From Seiridium cupressi (lineage: Eukaryota > Ascomycota > Sordariomycetes > Amphisphaeriales > Sporocadaceae), in NCBI GenBank assembly GCA_036674765.1, contig JARVKI010000054.1:186001-250000 (forward strand): a stretch of 64,000 nt of DNA, written 5' to 3'. Each line of letters opens with the position of its first letter. The stretch's first letter is position 1. Positions 23,643 to 35,042 of this stretch are shown here, piece by piece. The notes below the pieces were generated by a model, which did not search any database, had not been told where the DNA came from, and saw only the letters and a program-made list of their open reading frames with translations. The position numbers and the translations under genes are program-made.

Positions 23643-24072
23643 ATGACAACCATGGCAGAGCGAACACAATTCGACCTCCTACGATCCAAGGGGTCAGACC
23701 CCAAGCCGGAGCCGCAGCCGATTGATCCAGGTGAGCCCCCGGCACACACTCAGTTATTGATATAAAAAGCTCTAACACACCTTCCAGGAATGGGTAAATG
23801 AGCTGGAGTATGGTGACATCTTAAGTTAGGCATTAAGTGGTGGACAGTGACGGTATGTGAACATCTCATAATGGCTAGTGGAATGATTTTCTGACCATCC
23901 CTAGACTGAAGTCGCTAGCCCGGCTTGTTCGACGATTGAGAATCCCGACTTAAATACTCTGGCAAATACGATAGTACTGCTGAGACAGGGAGCTTGGCGC
24001 AGCTTGGTAACACTCGAGGTATCTCTTGTGAGATGTAGGAACGGAAATTTCGAATTGGTGTCGTTATGGTGA
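23643..24072 (+). CDS. possible small spliced gene, unknown function
   Basis: An ATG in good context (AAAATGACA) opens MTTMAERTQFDLLRSKGSD and reaches a strong GTGAGC donor at 23731. One consistent continuation uses the acceptor ending 23829 (intron 23731-23829), then the exon coding IKWWTVT, a GTATGT intron ending CCCTAG, and a last exon reading to TGA at 24070-24072. An alternative acceptor at 23787 stops within a few codons. A TATATAA lies about 110 bases upstream. No family recognised and the final exon is not convincing on its own; it could be a non-coding transcript. Confidence 0.3.
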
Positions 24073-24289
24073 TTTGGAAGGACCATGCCAATTATTGTCC
24101 TGGCGCATTAGACTCTAACTAGACTATTGGGTAATACAAAGTAGAGTAGTATCAATCCATAAGCCTTCACGGGCGATACGATCTGTACTTATCATACCAA
24201 CGTCATGACCCCTTCGGGAGGTCAGGTTTCATTCATGTCTATGGCGAACTCCTTTTGTGCATCTAAAATACAGCTGGTATCTCGCGCGC

Positions 24290-26124
24290 TTACTCCTCGG
24301 GTCCATCCATGCCCGGACCCGGACCGCCTTGTCGTCCCATTTGCCGTGCCTTGAGTAACTCATCGCACAAGAGCAGGTTTGATGCAATACTTGATGAAGA
24401 TGCGACGCAGTTTCGGAGTACTCTGAAGGAGTCATAGACACCCTCCAGACTGGGGTCCATGGGCTCGCCTGTCGTCAAGTCCAGACCAACAACGTTGCCG
24501 TCCGCATGCTCATCCTGAAGTGTCGCGACTAGTCCATGTTAGTATAAACGATGAGCACAAGGGGGTCACAGACTGGGTACTTACGGGCATCCTGGATGTC
24601 ATGACCGGCGTTGGCGGCAAGAGTCTTGGGGATGATGAGCAAGGCATCGGCAAAGGCATCCACGCCCCATTTAGCCTTGCCCTTGACCGTCTTCTTGAAG
24701 GAGTCGCTCTTCAAATGCGCCGCGCAGGCGACCTGGAAGGCACCAGCACCGGGTACCACGCTCTTGTCCACAATCATGTTGTAGACGCTGCGCAGACCAT
24801 CTCTGACGGCGTCTGAAATTTGTGTAATGGTGTGCTGGTTGGGTCCTTTGATCATGAGCGTCACCGACTTGGGTTCCTTGACGTCCTCAATAAAGGTATA
24901 CTTCTCCTCACCCAGCTGCTGCTCATACACCAAGCCAGCCCAGCCGAGAATGTCGGGTGTCAAGTCCTCAACACTGTTCTGTGCAATACCGCCGGCAATC
25001 AGCTGTAGACGCTCCATGTTCCTTCGCTTGGCTCTTCGGAGAGCAAAGATACCGTTCTTGGCCAACACGTCCAGCGACAGGGGGTCAATACCCTTCTGGT
25101 TGACGATGACGAAGCTCTTCTTTGGGTCGTTTCCGCAGACTTCCTTCTTCAGCTCGACGATCTTCTTGAGCTTGGCATCAACAAATCTTCGCTCACTCTC
25201 TACGAGCTTATCACGCTGCTCTGCACTCGAGTAGAAGAAGCCCGAGTTGATCTCCGACTTCTCGTACTCCAGACTGACGTTGAGAGTCAGAATGTGGGCA
25301 TTTTCAACTCGCTTGGGCATGTCAGGGTGTCTCGGGCCGTGGTCCAATGCCAGGCCGCGGATCAGCTGCGTATCCGAGGCGGTCCTGTGCTGCATCTTCA
25401 TGATCTCCACCATGTGTAAGTCGGGCTTCGCGGGAGCCTGGTAGATGGCGAGAACGGCATCGACGATATCGGGGGTGAGCGCTGCAGCCAGAGTCGAGTT
25501 CAACTTGGTAGCGAGCGACGTTCGGGCGACAGATAGAAGCAGTTCTCGGTCCACCTCCTTGGCTAGCTTGAACGAGTCCAGGAACTTGAGCGATTCATTC
25601 TTCGCGATCTCGAAGCCTTCAGTGATGATTCGTGGGTGTAGTCCTTCGCTGATAAATCTGTCGGCCTGTTTCAGGAGCTCTCCCACCAAGAGCACTACAG
25701 AAGTGGTTCCGTCACCGCAGATGTCGTCTTGCGCCGTCGCGGCTCTCGCAATCATGACGGCTGTGGGGTTCTGGATTTGCATCTCGCGCAGGAGCACGTT
25801 GCCGTCCTTTGTGAGCTTGATCTGTCCGGCGCCATCCACCAACCTTGGGGGGTATTAGCACCTTGTCGCCTCGTGATGGCGGGGTATTCGCTGATAAAAC
25901 ACAAAAAAGGGTGACTACAGAAGACTACGTACATCTTGATTGTGCCCAAGGGGCCGAGGTTGGACTTGAGCACATCTTGCAGACCCTCACCAGCGCTGAT
26001 GTTTACTTTCAGAGCTTCACCCCGCCGCTGCCATGCTATCAGTCGTCAGGGTCTCGGTGCTGGGGAGTTTATGTGTACATACGCGGGACTCGGCCTTTGG
26101 GTTGAGGAGCTGTGCAGCAGACAT
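24290..26124 (-). CDS. CCT6: T-complex protein 1 subunit zeta (CCT6)
   Basis: Four exons: 26124-26083, 26027-25933, 25843-24585 and 24528-24290. Introns are 55, 89 and 56 nt; phases fit, giving 544 residues, the usual length for this subunit. It starts [14 protein letters not shown] and continues into the family's [11 protein letters not shown] and [13 protein letters not shown], then the ATP-site motif GDGTTSVVL. The apical domain and the ending [12 protein letters not shown] match the zeta subunit. It forms part of the cytosolic eight-subunit ring chaperonin TRiC/CCT that folds actin, tubulin and WD40 proteins using ATP. Intact and conserved; a reliable anchor for synteny. Confidence 0.96.
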
Positions 26125-26544
26125 GTTGTTGGAGCACTGGAAGAGCGAAAACCGTCGTTGGGTGAGTGGTGTAGACGGTGGTGGGTGATGCGAATATCGG
26201 GCCCAACACTCAATCTTCAATCTGGAGCTGCCTTGAACTTTTTTTCGGGGTAGCGGTATGCAGCCTGGTTGGTGATGCTGCAATGTACCTGCGGGCGGGC
26301 CGGCGGGGTCCCGTCAGCTGTCACCCCCACCATTTGCTTTTCTGCTGCAGTCCATTGAGAGAACAAATCACTTCATAACTTACATCCTTTTTCTACCATT
26401 ATTTCGCTCCGTAGTCAGGAACACGTGACTAAAACTGCCTCTCTATCAGATACAAAAAGCTTCTCATCATGATACAATTGAACCGTGATACCTGAGCACG
26501 GAGGTGATCTGCACTCCTCCCATGCCTATCTCACTATGTTCCCC
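26125..26544. other. intergenic, promoter of CCT6
   Basis: About 420 bases between the CCT6 start and the 3' end of the next minus-strand gene; no further feature resolved. Confidence 0.5.
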
Positions 26545-28429
26545 TCAAACATCATTCACAAGCGTTGCACCTTGTTGTTGGTGGCCTCCCAATACTCTCT
26601 GGTTCTGGTCATCTTCTAAAATCGCAGATGTGTTGTCCTTCTCTTGCACAGCAGCCAGTCCGAGATAGTCATCTACAATCAGCCTTGCAACATTCATCCC
26701 CGATAGAGCGCTAGTCTCCATTGTGGAGATGAAGCTTTCTATGCCCGACGTGTAGTATAGACCCTCTCGCAGGATAGGGTCCTGGAATGTGACACGTGGG
26801 AGCTTTTGCGGGTAAGGATGAAACACTGTTGGATGAATCCAGGACACCGGTTCGACCACGTCGAACTCCTCCCGTGTCTCAGCATCGACATGCCCAATGA
26901 ATGTATCCGGGACCTGCACCCCCAAGAGCGATGACAGAAATTCAGGCGTCACCTTGTCGGGGGAAAAGATTTTGTACACATTCTCCTGACGCTGCGTCTT
27001 TGGGTTGATGGCCGTCTTGACGAGCGTTGCCGAGTAGAAGCCAGCTTTACCAGCTCCTTCGGAGCCAGGTCGCGGCTCCTCGTCTTCTCCCAGTGTCGTG
27101 AGGACCGAAATGGGCACCGATATGCCTGGTTCGAGCTTGAAGAACTCCGCACTGAAGCGAAACGGCGAGGCGAAAAGAGTTACATGGAGAGTTGCGTAGG
27201 GGATCTTGTCAATCGGTTGCAGTATCAAGCTTTCGTCGTGATTTATATCGCTGAACTGATATGGCGTGGCGATGACTACGTCGTCAAATTGGACATCTTG
27301 CTGTACCGCCTGGGTTTCGGGGGAAGCGGAGTCCTTTGTCTGAATTATATACTTGGAGACCGGTGCATTCGGTTCGTTGCTACTGGTCAGCGCAATGGAT
27401 GTAACCGAAGTGTTGAGGTAGACATTGGCTCCAGAAAACCCGACCATGCGCGCAAAGATCTGCCAGTTGCCCCCAACGACAGCCATGGCACCTTCTGCAG
27501 CCATGGACACCTGATACGAGTCAGCCTTCGTAGTTACAGCTTGACAAAAGAGAAGTATTTACCATCGTGCCCAACCCATGGATATAGGCCAGGTTGGATG
27601 CATAGTTGACACGCGTGGAAGTCTGTACAATATCGCGTGCGAATGGTCCGTACAACTTCTTCTCTTCCAGGAACTGTTTACCGGTGACGCCAGTGATCTT
27701 GTGTAGCCCCAACTCATACGCTCTGGTAGTCAGAGAGCGGAAGGGGAAATAAGGTTCCTGGTACAGGTTGAGGAAGCTATCGACAGTCTCCCGCACAAGC
27801 TTCCTGGTATAGTATGGAGCGGTTCCGTATTTCCATACAAGCTTGGCTATGTTCCACCACTCGGACGATGCCGAGTCTTGCTCGAAGACGAATTTCTCGC
27901 CGTTCCAGATACCCAGGATTCCAACCTCATCGGTTCCTGGGTCCGCGACTGGAAGATTAAAGGACTCGGTTGCATTGCAGAGGATGTGATTGACGTCCAC
28001 AAAGATGGATGCACCAAGCTCGACTGGCTGGCGAGGGTCATCATAGACATCCACGGTCAAAGAGCGCCCGCCAATATGTGCCGTTTTCTCGAACAATGTG
28101 ATGTTTACCGCGACTCCCTCTTGCTCAGCATATTTGCGAAGATGGTAGGCTGTTGAGGAGCCGGCAGCTCCGGCGCCTGTATTACATTCAGCGGCCGCAT
28201 CTCCTGGCAGAATTGGCATAAAACAGCAGAGGGTGCCAATGCAGGACAAGAAAATAAAGGAAAAGGGCGATGAGTAACGATGGACAGCGCTATACACAGG
28301 TATGGAGGCTCAATGAGAGGACTTACCGATGATGGCAACCTGCCTCACTGGTTTGTGGCTTAAGCTGTCGTCAGCAGTAGCGCTGAGAACGCCAAGCAGC
28401 GGTATGAGTGTGCTGCACGAGAATCGCAT
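26545..28429 (-). CDS. prenylcysteine oxidase-like FAD protein
   Basis: Three exons, 28429-28327, 28176-27563 and 27510-26545; introns 150 and 52 nt, phases fit, 560 residues. Signal peptide at the N-terminus (MRFSCSTLIPLLGVLSATA). The FAD Rossmann motif VAIIGAGAAGSSTAYHL is formed across intron 1, followed by an EK...GGRS element, as in prenylcysteine oxidase/lyase proteins. The C-terminal half holds the family's FDDVVIATPYQ and GLYYTSGIESFISTMETSA segments. Known family chemistry: oxidative cleavage of farnesyl- or geranylgeranyl-cysteine to free cysteine, a prenyl aldehyde and H2O2, in lysosome or vacuole. Fungal members are little studied. Head-to-tail with CCT6 with no sign of functional linkage. 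Confidence 0.9.
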
Positions 28430-30891
28430 GATGCTTCCTGAGCGTATGCTTGTGATCAAAACATAGGCATCCGGCAATCGAGAGTCTTGCACCTCAATGG
28501 CCTATCTGCTCAGTATACAGAGCGACGGTCGACGACTGACATGCAAGTCGATTCTCTTCTGCCTAGATGGATGCTGAAACTGATGACGGCAGCGGAGTGG
28601 CGGTGCAAACAGAGGTTGGTGTTGCGTTGTCGTTATCCAGTGGCTTTAAGCGTTGCACTAGTGCCAGTGGCGGTCCCGTCCCCTGGGCCACCCTCTGGAC
28701 TGGACTGGACTGGACTGGACGGGACTGGGCTTGACCTCGAGCTCCCACTTGTAACTCGCAGCTATTTTGAGGAGTCCTTCCCACGCCACCTTCCTTAGCC
28801 TCCCAGGCTCGATTAGGTATGCTTACCTGGTTTTAGATTTCTGACTCTATATCTCAAAAAGAGAAGGAGGCTTGATTGACCAGTTGCTCCCAATTGAAAC
28901 CTATCTAGTTAGTGGGTCCTGTATGTTACCAGCAAGGGTCCAGCCCGTGGCGCCCTGCCATGAATACATGTATTATGTACATAATATACACTGATGCAGC
29001 CAACATAGTACCTCCTTTTATTTCACATATGACACGGTAAAGTAATCATGTAAGGTCGTCTTGTGTACGGCCAATAAGGATTGCCATATTTTGCCGAGTG
29101 TCTCTCATCCGACGCTCGGTACCATCCCTCGCAAATGCAACTCTCAGTGTTCTATTCCATTTGCTTGGTGTAGGTGTCTGTTCAGCAAGATTTCCTCATA
29201 CATCTCCAGACAAAGGTATATTGAGGAAGCTCATTGGTATCTGCTCTTTCCGCGCTGACTCGTGGACGGGTTCTTCGCATACCACGAGCACGAGCATTTC
29301 TCGAATATGACATGTTTAGCGCTACGGATTATTTTTGAGAGCTCGGTACAAACATCAATACTACTGTACGCTTCCAGGTTCATCACACTTCTCATGACGC
29401 CCTGTCAAACCTTTTCTAGACATCCGACACCAAATTGCAGCACCTCGGAGGTCCCTAGCTACCTCAGTAGTTTTGTATTGTCCCAGACAGTCGTTCGACC
29501 ATGCTGACTCTAAGCGGTTCGCTAGCCGCAAGGTGCTGCATAGCCTGTGTATCACACTGTCAAATTTATATCGCATAGTTCCATCTCCGCCCTGTAACAA
29601 TATCACACTGCTTCGTGTTCGTGATTTTGGTTTACGTTTGAAGGAGTCACTACATCAACGGTTTGAAGTGGTATACACTCTTACCAACTCATCCCATCAG
29701 TGAGGGTGAACCCACTTCAGGATACGTATGACGACCGGCTTTTGACCACGCCATAACGTATGATAATCGAGTTAGCACGCCACGTAAACTTTTCTTGCAA
29801 TTTTGTGTCATCCGTTGACCAGCTGCTCAGTCTCCCACTTGGTCATCATGGCAGGGATTTCATGGGATCGAATATGTGAACCAAGGATATGTGTCGAAGT
29901 CCTCGTTTATAAAGGGACATTTTGCCACGTCCTGAAAATTTTGTCGTTTTCATAGATATAAGAGTTCCTAACAAAAATTACCCAGCAATTCTATCGGGTT
30001 TCCTTGAAGTAAATGGCTTGGGGGTTGGGGTTAGAGTTGGACTTTGGCTTCTGACCAATCCCAGCGCTCCCGGAAAGTCACCACATCTTGAGTAAATGGT
30101 ATTTCGCTTCGCCAAGGACCTGGGTCTGACCTGAATGTCACGTTCTAACCCTACTTGCACCTACGAGGCTTGGTTATACCTGTGCCATTGGATCGAACAG
30201 GACATACAGGAGGTCGATTCGAAATCGCCGCTGATGGTATCTAGATATGAGTCACCGGCATTTCAAGTTACAGGGGGAAGGTTGAAATCAGTCCCCCCGA
30301 TTTCTCCAACGCCTGATCAATCTACCGGATTTGGCCATCGAGATGATAATTCTAGTTCAAACTTTACCGACTATCCATCATATCTTTGTAGACTACTTTC
30401 GAGAAATTTCGTCAGGTTGACGTTGATGTATAAGCTTTATGAGTGCTTCGAGGCTCTAATAATTAGACAAGTTCATACGGTAATCGAGGACGGGGAGCAT
30501 GTCATCTGCTCTTGGTTGTTACGGATGATTGTGTTATTCGGGGTTGCCAAATAAGCTATTAGCTTTAGTTAATAGCTTGAATTATTATCCGGTCAAGTCA
30601 GTTCGAGTTATGAATTCCATCAAGTCTTTAACAACTCCGGATCCTTATCTCGACAGCACTAAGTCATCCAGTGACTACATCGGGTATCCAGGAAATCTCC
30701 TACTGCAGCAATTTTAAGATTATCTGAACACAACACATGCTTTTAGGGCCTGAAATGTCAATTCCCATGTGGTATGGGTGACGGATGTGTAGACTACGAC
30801 AAAAGAATTCCCCATCAACTCTTCCTAGCAATGTCTAGCTACATGCTACCCCAGTCTGGTTGCTCTCTGGTGCTGCAGAGTCCCCATGATT
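28430..30891. other. 2.4 kb gene-poor region
   Basis: Contains the pentanucleotide repeat and scattered short frames (the longest, 30135-30554, has no recognisable motif). It is the upstream side of the prenylcysteine oxidase gene and the 3' side of the dehydrogenase gene. Confidence 0.5.
28696..28720 (+). repeat. TGGAC pentanucleotide microsatellite
   Basis: Five perfect TGGAC units followed by a degenerate GGGACTGGGC copy. Confidence 0.8.
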
Positions 30892-31750
30892 TTATTTGCT
30901 AGTCATCTCAGAATACTTGGCACCCATGGTCTCATACCACTGCCCCACGACGCCATTTCCCATGCCAGCTGAGATCATATCGTCGCCGTTCTCCAGCTTT
31001 TTGCTGACTTCGTCCATGAACTCCTCAATCGTGAGCGAATTGGGATTTTTGTCCTTCTTGTTGTCATCGGGGTCTTCGCGCTCCCGATGAAGATCGGTTC
31101 CCACAGCCGGGGGCGCGATCTCGACGATACGCACATTAGTATCCTTCAGCTGTGTTCTAAGATAGCTGGGTCAGCGCGTGCTTTTTTATAATAAACATGA
31201 AATTGAACTGCAGGATTGCTACTCACCGGAGTGTCACGGTCCAGAAATGTACCCAGGCCTTCGTTCCGTTATACACGGGGTTAATAACTGAGAACGGAAC
31301 GAAGCCCAGCACACTCGACACATTAATGATAAGCGCATGTTCCTTGGCCTTGAAGTGCTTCAGCAGCCCCAACACCAAGTGCATCGGCCCGCGGATGTTG
31401 ATATCGATCTCCTGGTCCGCCTTCTCCAAGATCTCCTCGGGGTCTTGCTTCAGCACTTCCAGAGGCCGCTGAACGCCGGCATTGTTGACCAGACAGTCGA
31501 GCTCCGGGTGCTCCTTAGTGATCTTGCTGATGAACGAGGGGATGTCCGAGATGCGTCCTGTGTCCAAAACGTAATAGCCTGCGGCGCCAATCTCCTTGGC
31601 TGTAGATTTGAGGTTTGACTCGGTGCGTCCGGCAATAATGACCTTCTTGCCTTGCGAGACAAAGTAGTGTGAGAGCGCTTTACCAATGCCTCCGCCACCC
31701 CCAGTGACGAGGGCGCACTTGAAATCCATGTTCTTGGAAGATGAGGGCAT
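30892..31750 (-). CDS. short-chain dehydrogenase/reductase
   Basis: Two exons, 31750-31227 and 31156-30892, intron 70 nt (GTGAGT...TCTTAG), 262 residues. Classical SDR: TGGGGGIG nucleotide-binding motif near residue 16, Arg in AGRTES favouring NADP(H), CLVNNAGVQ, catalytic Ser in NVSSVLGF, and YxxxK in YNGTK. A PPAVGTDLHRE segment follows the active site, as in the bacterial DltE-like subgroup and its fungal relatives. Cytosolic oxidoreductase; substrate not predictable. All catalytic residues are present. Confidence 0.93.
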
Positions 31751-32537
31751 GATAATGAATGCTTAAAATTACAATTGTGTAGAAGTGGATAATCTCACGT
31801 CAAATTGATGGATGTACGTAGCCAGTTTTCTAGACAATAGGCAAGTTGATAGTCGCAAAATTGTCCACAGTCTCAGCGTTCATATAAGAAAAGCCAGTCT
31901 TGTAGTCGTTAAATAATGGTGACGTTCTGTACCTCGCGCTAAGCAGTGGTTGCTGCTTAATACGCAGTAGTAGTTGCGGCCATCTCGTGCTGCGGATCTT
32001 CATGCGGGCGACCCCAGTGGCAACCTTGAAAAAATATCCAATTGTGTGACTTTACTTATGTAAAGTTGCATAAGCTTCACACTAATGTCAGATCAAGAAC
32101 GGAAGGCTCGTTACCGTCTTCACATACCGGTATATCGCCGCGTGCTCGATGATCTACACAATATGAGTATAGATTAGGTTAGCATGATAAGGACTTTGTT
32201 ATGCACTTGTAATTATGGCACCAGTATAAGTACTAGTACAACAATGTTATGGTTGGGAATTTTGATCCATAGACTATCTAACCCTACCTACAGAAGCAAC
32301 AGTGTGAAGGACTGATCAAACGTTGGTCCGAGCAGAACGAATGAAATCGTTCCCTGCAACTCTGGCCCAACTCTGACCAAGACTGCTCCATACCGTTTCT
32401 TGTCCTGAACGCCTGGGGAATATTGTATGACGAGAAATCATTAATGACATGGACGAAAAAATTATCCCACTCTCATTATCCCATAATCTCGTAAGCTCCC
32501 TGTCCGGAACACCACCTTCAAAAGCATCGAGCATTGC
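31751..32537. other. intergenic, no gene seen
   Basis: Promoter of the dehydrogenase gene and 3' flank of VID27. A short frame at 32316-32534 has no support. Confidence 0.5.
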
Positions 32538-35042
32538 CTAATACGGCGAATCAACCACGTCGTCTTTGCCTAGCTTGTACCGTCCGCTCTCTCTTGTCCC
32601 GATGCGCCCAGAACTGCGCCGGGGCGTACTGAGTTGGGCTCCAAATCCAGCGATACTCTCGCGAGTCGGTCTCTTCAGCTGCTTCTTGCCGACCATGTTG
32701 ACTTCGTTCGGCAAGGCGACAATGACATTCTGGTCGGTACCAAACTTGAAGTCGTCCGCCTTGACATCGTCGGTATATCGCTTGATGGTGTAAGGCGCCT
32801 TGCCTCCGCGCAGAACCTTCTTCAGGTTCCAGTCAATGATGTAAGGGCCAGTGGCAGTAATGATGGAGGTCTCTTCAAGGGATTGTCCCACGTTGAAGCG
32901 AGCAGGCGTGAACGTGACAGGCTTGCCTGTTTCGTACGCGAACTGGGCAACGTGCTCTGGAGTGAGGGCCAGACGACGTGGCTGAGGCTTTGAATCAGCT
33001 GCGAAAGACTTCTCGAAGCCGAGCTTGCCTTCATTCTTGCCACTCTTCTGCATGGCATCGATAAGCAGCAAATAGGTACGGCAAGTGCCAAGCACCCAGC
33101 GACCATCAGCGGAAACATCAAGGCCGAGGATGGGCTCACCAAGAGCTGGAATATGAGTCTTTGCGTTGATACCCAAGCGGTCAAAGAGGCGAATGTCACC
33201 TTTATTGGAAGCAACAGCAACATAGCCCTTCTCGGTAGTCGACACGGAGCTGAAGTCGTTCTTCGAGGCATACTGTTTCAGCTGCGAATCAACCAGCTTG
33301 TCCCCAGCAAGACGGGGGTCCACCCGGAACAGGGAGTTGTGGCTAATACCGAGGAAGGTGGGTTCATGTGTCATCTGAGCAAATTTGTTCTCGGGAGCAA
33401 ATGTCACAACCGGGATGTCGTCGTGAACATTCCACTCGTCGACCACTTTTCCGTACTCCAGATCCATACGATAGAGCTTGCTGGGATCGGTATCATTCTG
33501 CAAGATCATGTTGCGATCTTCATTGTGTAGCATGGCCTTCTTTGGAGAGAACAAAGTACCCTTCGGTGTCTTGACTTCAGATATATTGGTGGAGAATTCA
33601 AGATGGTTGTTGGGTGCGTGCTTGAAGACGCCAATCTTGGAACCTCGAACAACGAAAGACCGATCGTGCTTGTAACCGACAGCGATGGATTTGTTCGTGG
33701 CACCATCTTTGGGCTGCGTGTCGAAATCATCTTGCTCCTCATCCGTGTCGTAGTGCTCACTTCTCGCACCGGGGTCCTCGTCATCGGCCTCTTCGATTTC
33801 AGGTTCCTCCACCTCTTCCTCTTCTTCGTGGCCCTCTTCGGGCACATCCTCCATCTTAAGGTCCTCGAAAGCATCAAGGACATACTGCCTCTCTTGATCC
33901 TTGACCTTGGTCCACTTGATCTCGTTCAGCTGCTCCCAAAGAGCCCTCATGAGACCTTCTTGAAATCGTTCCAGAGTCCCCTGGTCCTTGAATCGCAGCA
34001 ACCACGAGTATGCTGAGCCGTCCTCGGTGAACTGGTTGAAAATAAAGGACAGAAATTCAAAATTGAAGACTGGATTGATGTCGGCGACTACGGGAATGCC
34101 CAGCCATTCCTGGTCCTTGCTTGCGACATGCAGCCAATAATGCCAGTTTCCAACATCAGAGACCTGAGCAGTGACAGAACTGTCCTTCAGGACGAAAGAT
34201 CCAGAGGGGAAGTCGAAGAAGTGAAGTTCTCCGAGTTCCATGGACAAGATCTCGAGAGGCTCCGGCTGGGTTGGGACTGGCGGGGGCGCCATCTCTCTTG
34301 TCGGTGCTCTTACTTCCCGCTCTTCGCTCTCTGGCTCGGGGCTATCATCATCCGTCATCCTGGCAATCGGCGCCTTCTGGGGTGTAGCATCCCGTTTTAC
34401 GCCTGTATTGGCTGTGTTCTTGATGGAATACATCTCGTCTGCTGACTCGAATGCGCGGCCAGCAGTAGGACCGTGGGTGGGACTGGCTTGAGGAATGGGC
34501 TGCTCGTCTGGGAATTCGAACTGTTGGAGGTCGGCTTCCGAGGCTGTAGTATGCGGTTTTCGGTACTTGCGTTCGTACTGGCACTGTTTCGCAATGCGTT
34601 CGAATGCCTCGAGCTGCATGGACTGTACTGAGGCGTCACAGACAAACTCGTAGACGTCGCCAACGTCGCCGCTCAGGTCCTTCCATGCAAGAATTATGCC
34701 CAGTCCTTCGCGGCTTTCGACGCGAAAATGCAAGGCCTCGTCGAGCAGGAAAGTCTTCTCGTCTCGTTCGTTGGCAAGGGCGTCGATCGCGGCGTCTTCC
34801 CCTTCCTCTTCAGCCAGAAGCTCAGCCTCGCCTTCCTCATAGACCCTTTGCACAACAAGCTGGTACTGAAAGTCTTGGCCGGTGCGTCGAATGCGCGCAG
34901 CTGCGTCTTTGAAGATGAGCTCGGAATATCCCTTGGGCGAGAGCGGTCTGACAAGATACAGCTGTCCCTGGGGCAGCTCAATCATGGATTCTTGGCTGTT
35001 GCTGCCAAAGATCAGCTTGCCCACATTCTTGAGGACGAACAT
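32538..35042 (-). CDS. VID27: VID27 family cytoplasmic protein
   Basis: Single exon; I start at 35042 (MFVLKNVGKLIFGSNSQ), which matches the family N-terminus. The frame continues upstream to 35219 without a better ATG. 834 residues, near the roughly 780 of yeast Vid27. The N-terminal PH-like part (ELPQGQLYLVRPLSP, then FRVESREGLG), a middle domain, an acidic low-complexity run with EEEEEVEEPEIEEADDEDPG, and a C-terminal WD40-like propeller (VAVASNKGDIRLFDRLG; LDVSADGRWVLGTC) are in the family order. In yeast it is named for vacuole import and degradation of fructose-1,6-bisphosphatase; molecular function is unclear. Intact. Confidence 0.94.
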   Translation of the reverse strand: MFVLKNVGKLIFGSNSQESMIELPQGQLYLVRPLSPKGYSELIFKDAAARIRRTGQDFQYQLVVQRVYEEGEAELLAEEEGEDAAIDALANERDEKTFLLDEALHFRVESREGLGIILAWKDLSGDVGDVYEFVCDASVQSMQLEAFERIAKQCQYERKYRKPHTTASEADLQQFEFPDEQPIPQASPTHGPTAGRAFESADEMYSIKNTANTGVKRDATPQKAPIARMTDDDSPEPESEEREVRAPTREMAPPPVPTQPEPLEILSMELGELHFFDFPSGSFVLKDSSVTAQVSDVGNWHYWLHVASKDQEWLGIPVVADINPVFNFEFLSFIFNQFTEDGSAYSWLLRFKDQGTLERFQEGLMRALWEQLNEIKWTKVKDQERQYVLDAFEDLKMEDVPEEGHEEEEEVEEPEIEEADDEDPGARSEHYDTDEEQDDFDTQPKDGATNKSIAVGYKHDRSFVVRGSKIGVFKHAPNNHLEFSTNISEVKTPKGTLFSPKKAMLHNEDRNMILQNDTDPSKLYRMDLEYGKVVDEWNVHDDIPVVTFAPENKFAQMTHEPTFLGISHNSLFRVDPRLAGDKLVDSQLKQYASKNDFSSVSTTEKGYVAVASNKGDIRLFDRLGINAKTHIPALGEPILGLDVSADGRWVLGTCRTYLLLIDAMQKSGKNEGKLGFEKSFAADSKPQPRRLALTPEHVAQFAYETGKPVTFTPARFNVGQSLEETSIITATGPYIIDWNLKKVLRGGKAPYTIKRYTDDVKADDFKFGTDQNVIVALPNEVNMVGKKQLKRPTRESIAGFGAQLSTPRRSSGRIGTRESGRYKLGKDDVVDSPY

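Noticed and set aside
30135..30554. 139-codon plus-strand frame
   Set aside because: No signal peptide, domain, codon pattern or splice signals; probably chance.
33603..34016. Plus-strand hydrophobic frame inside VID27
   Set aside because: Antisense of an acidic repeat region; hydrophobicity comes from reading Glu/Asp codons on the other strand.
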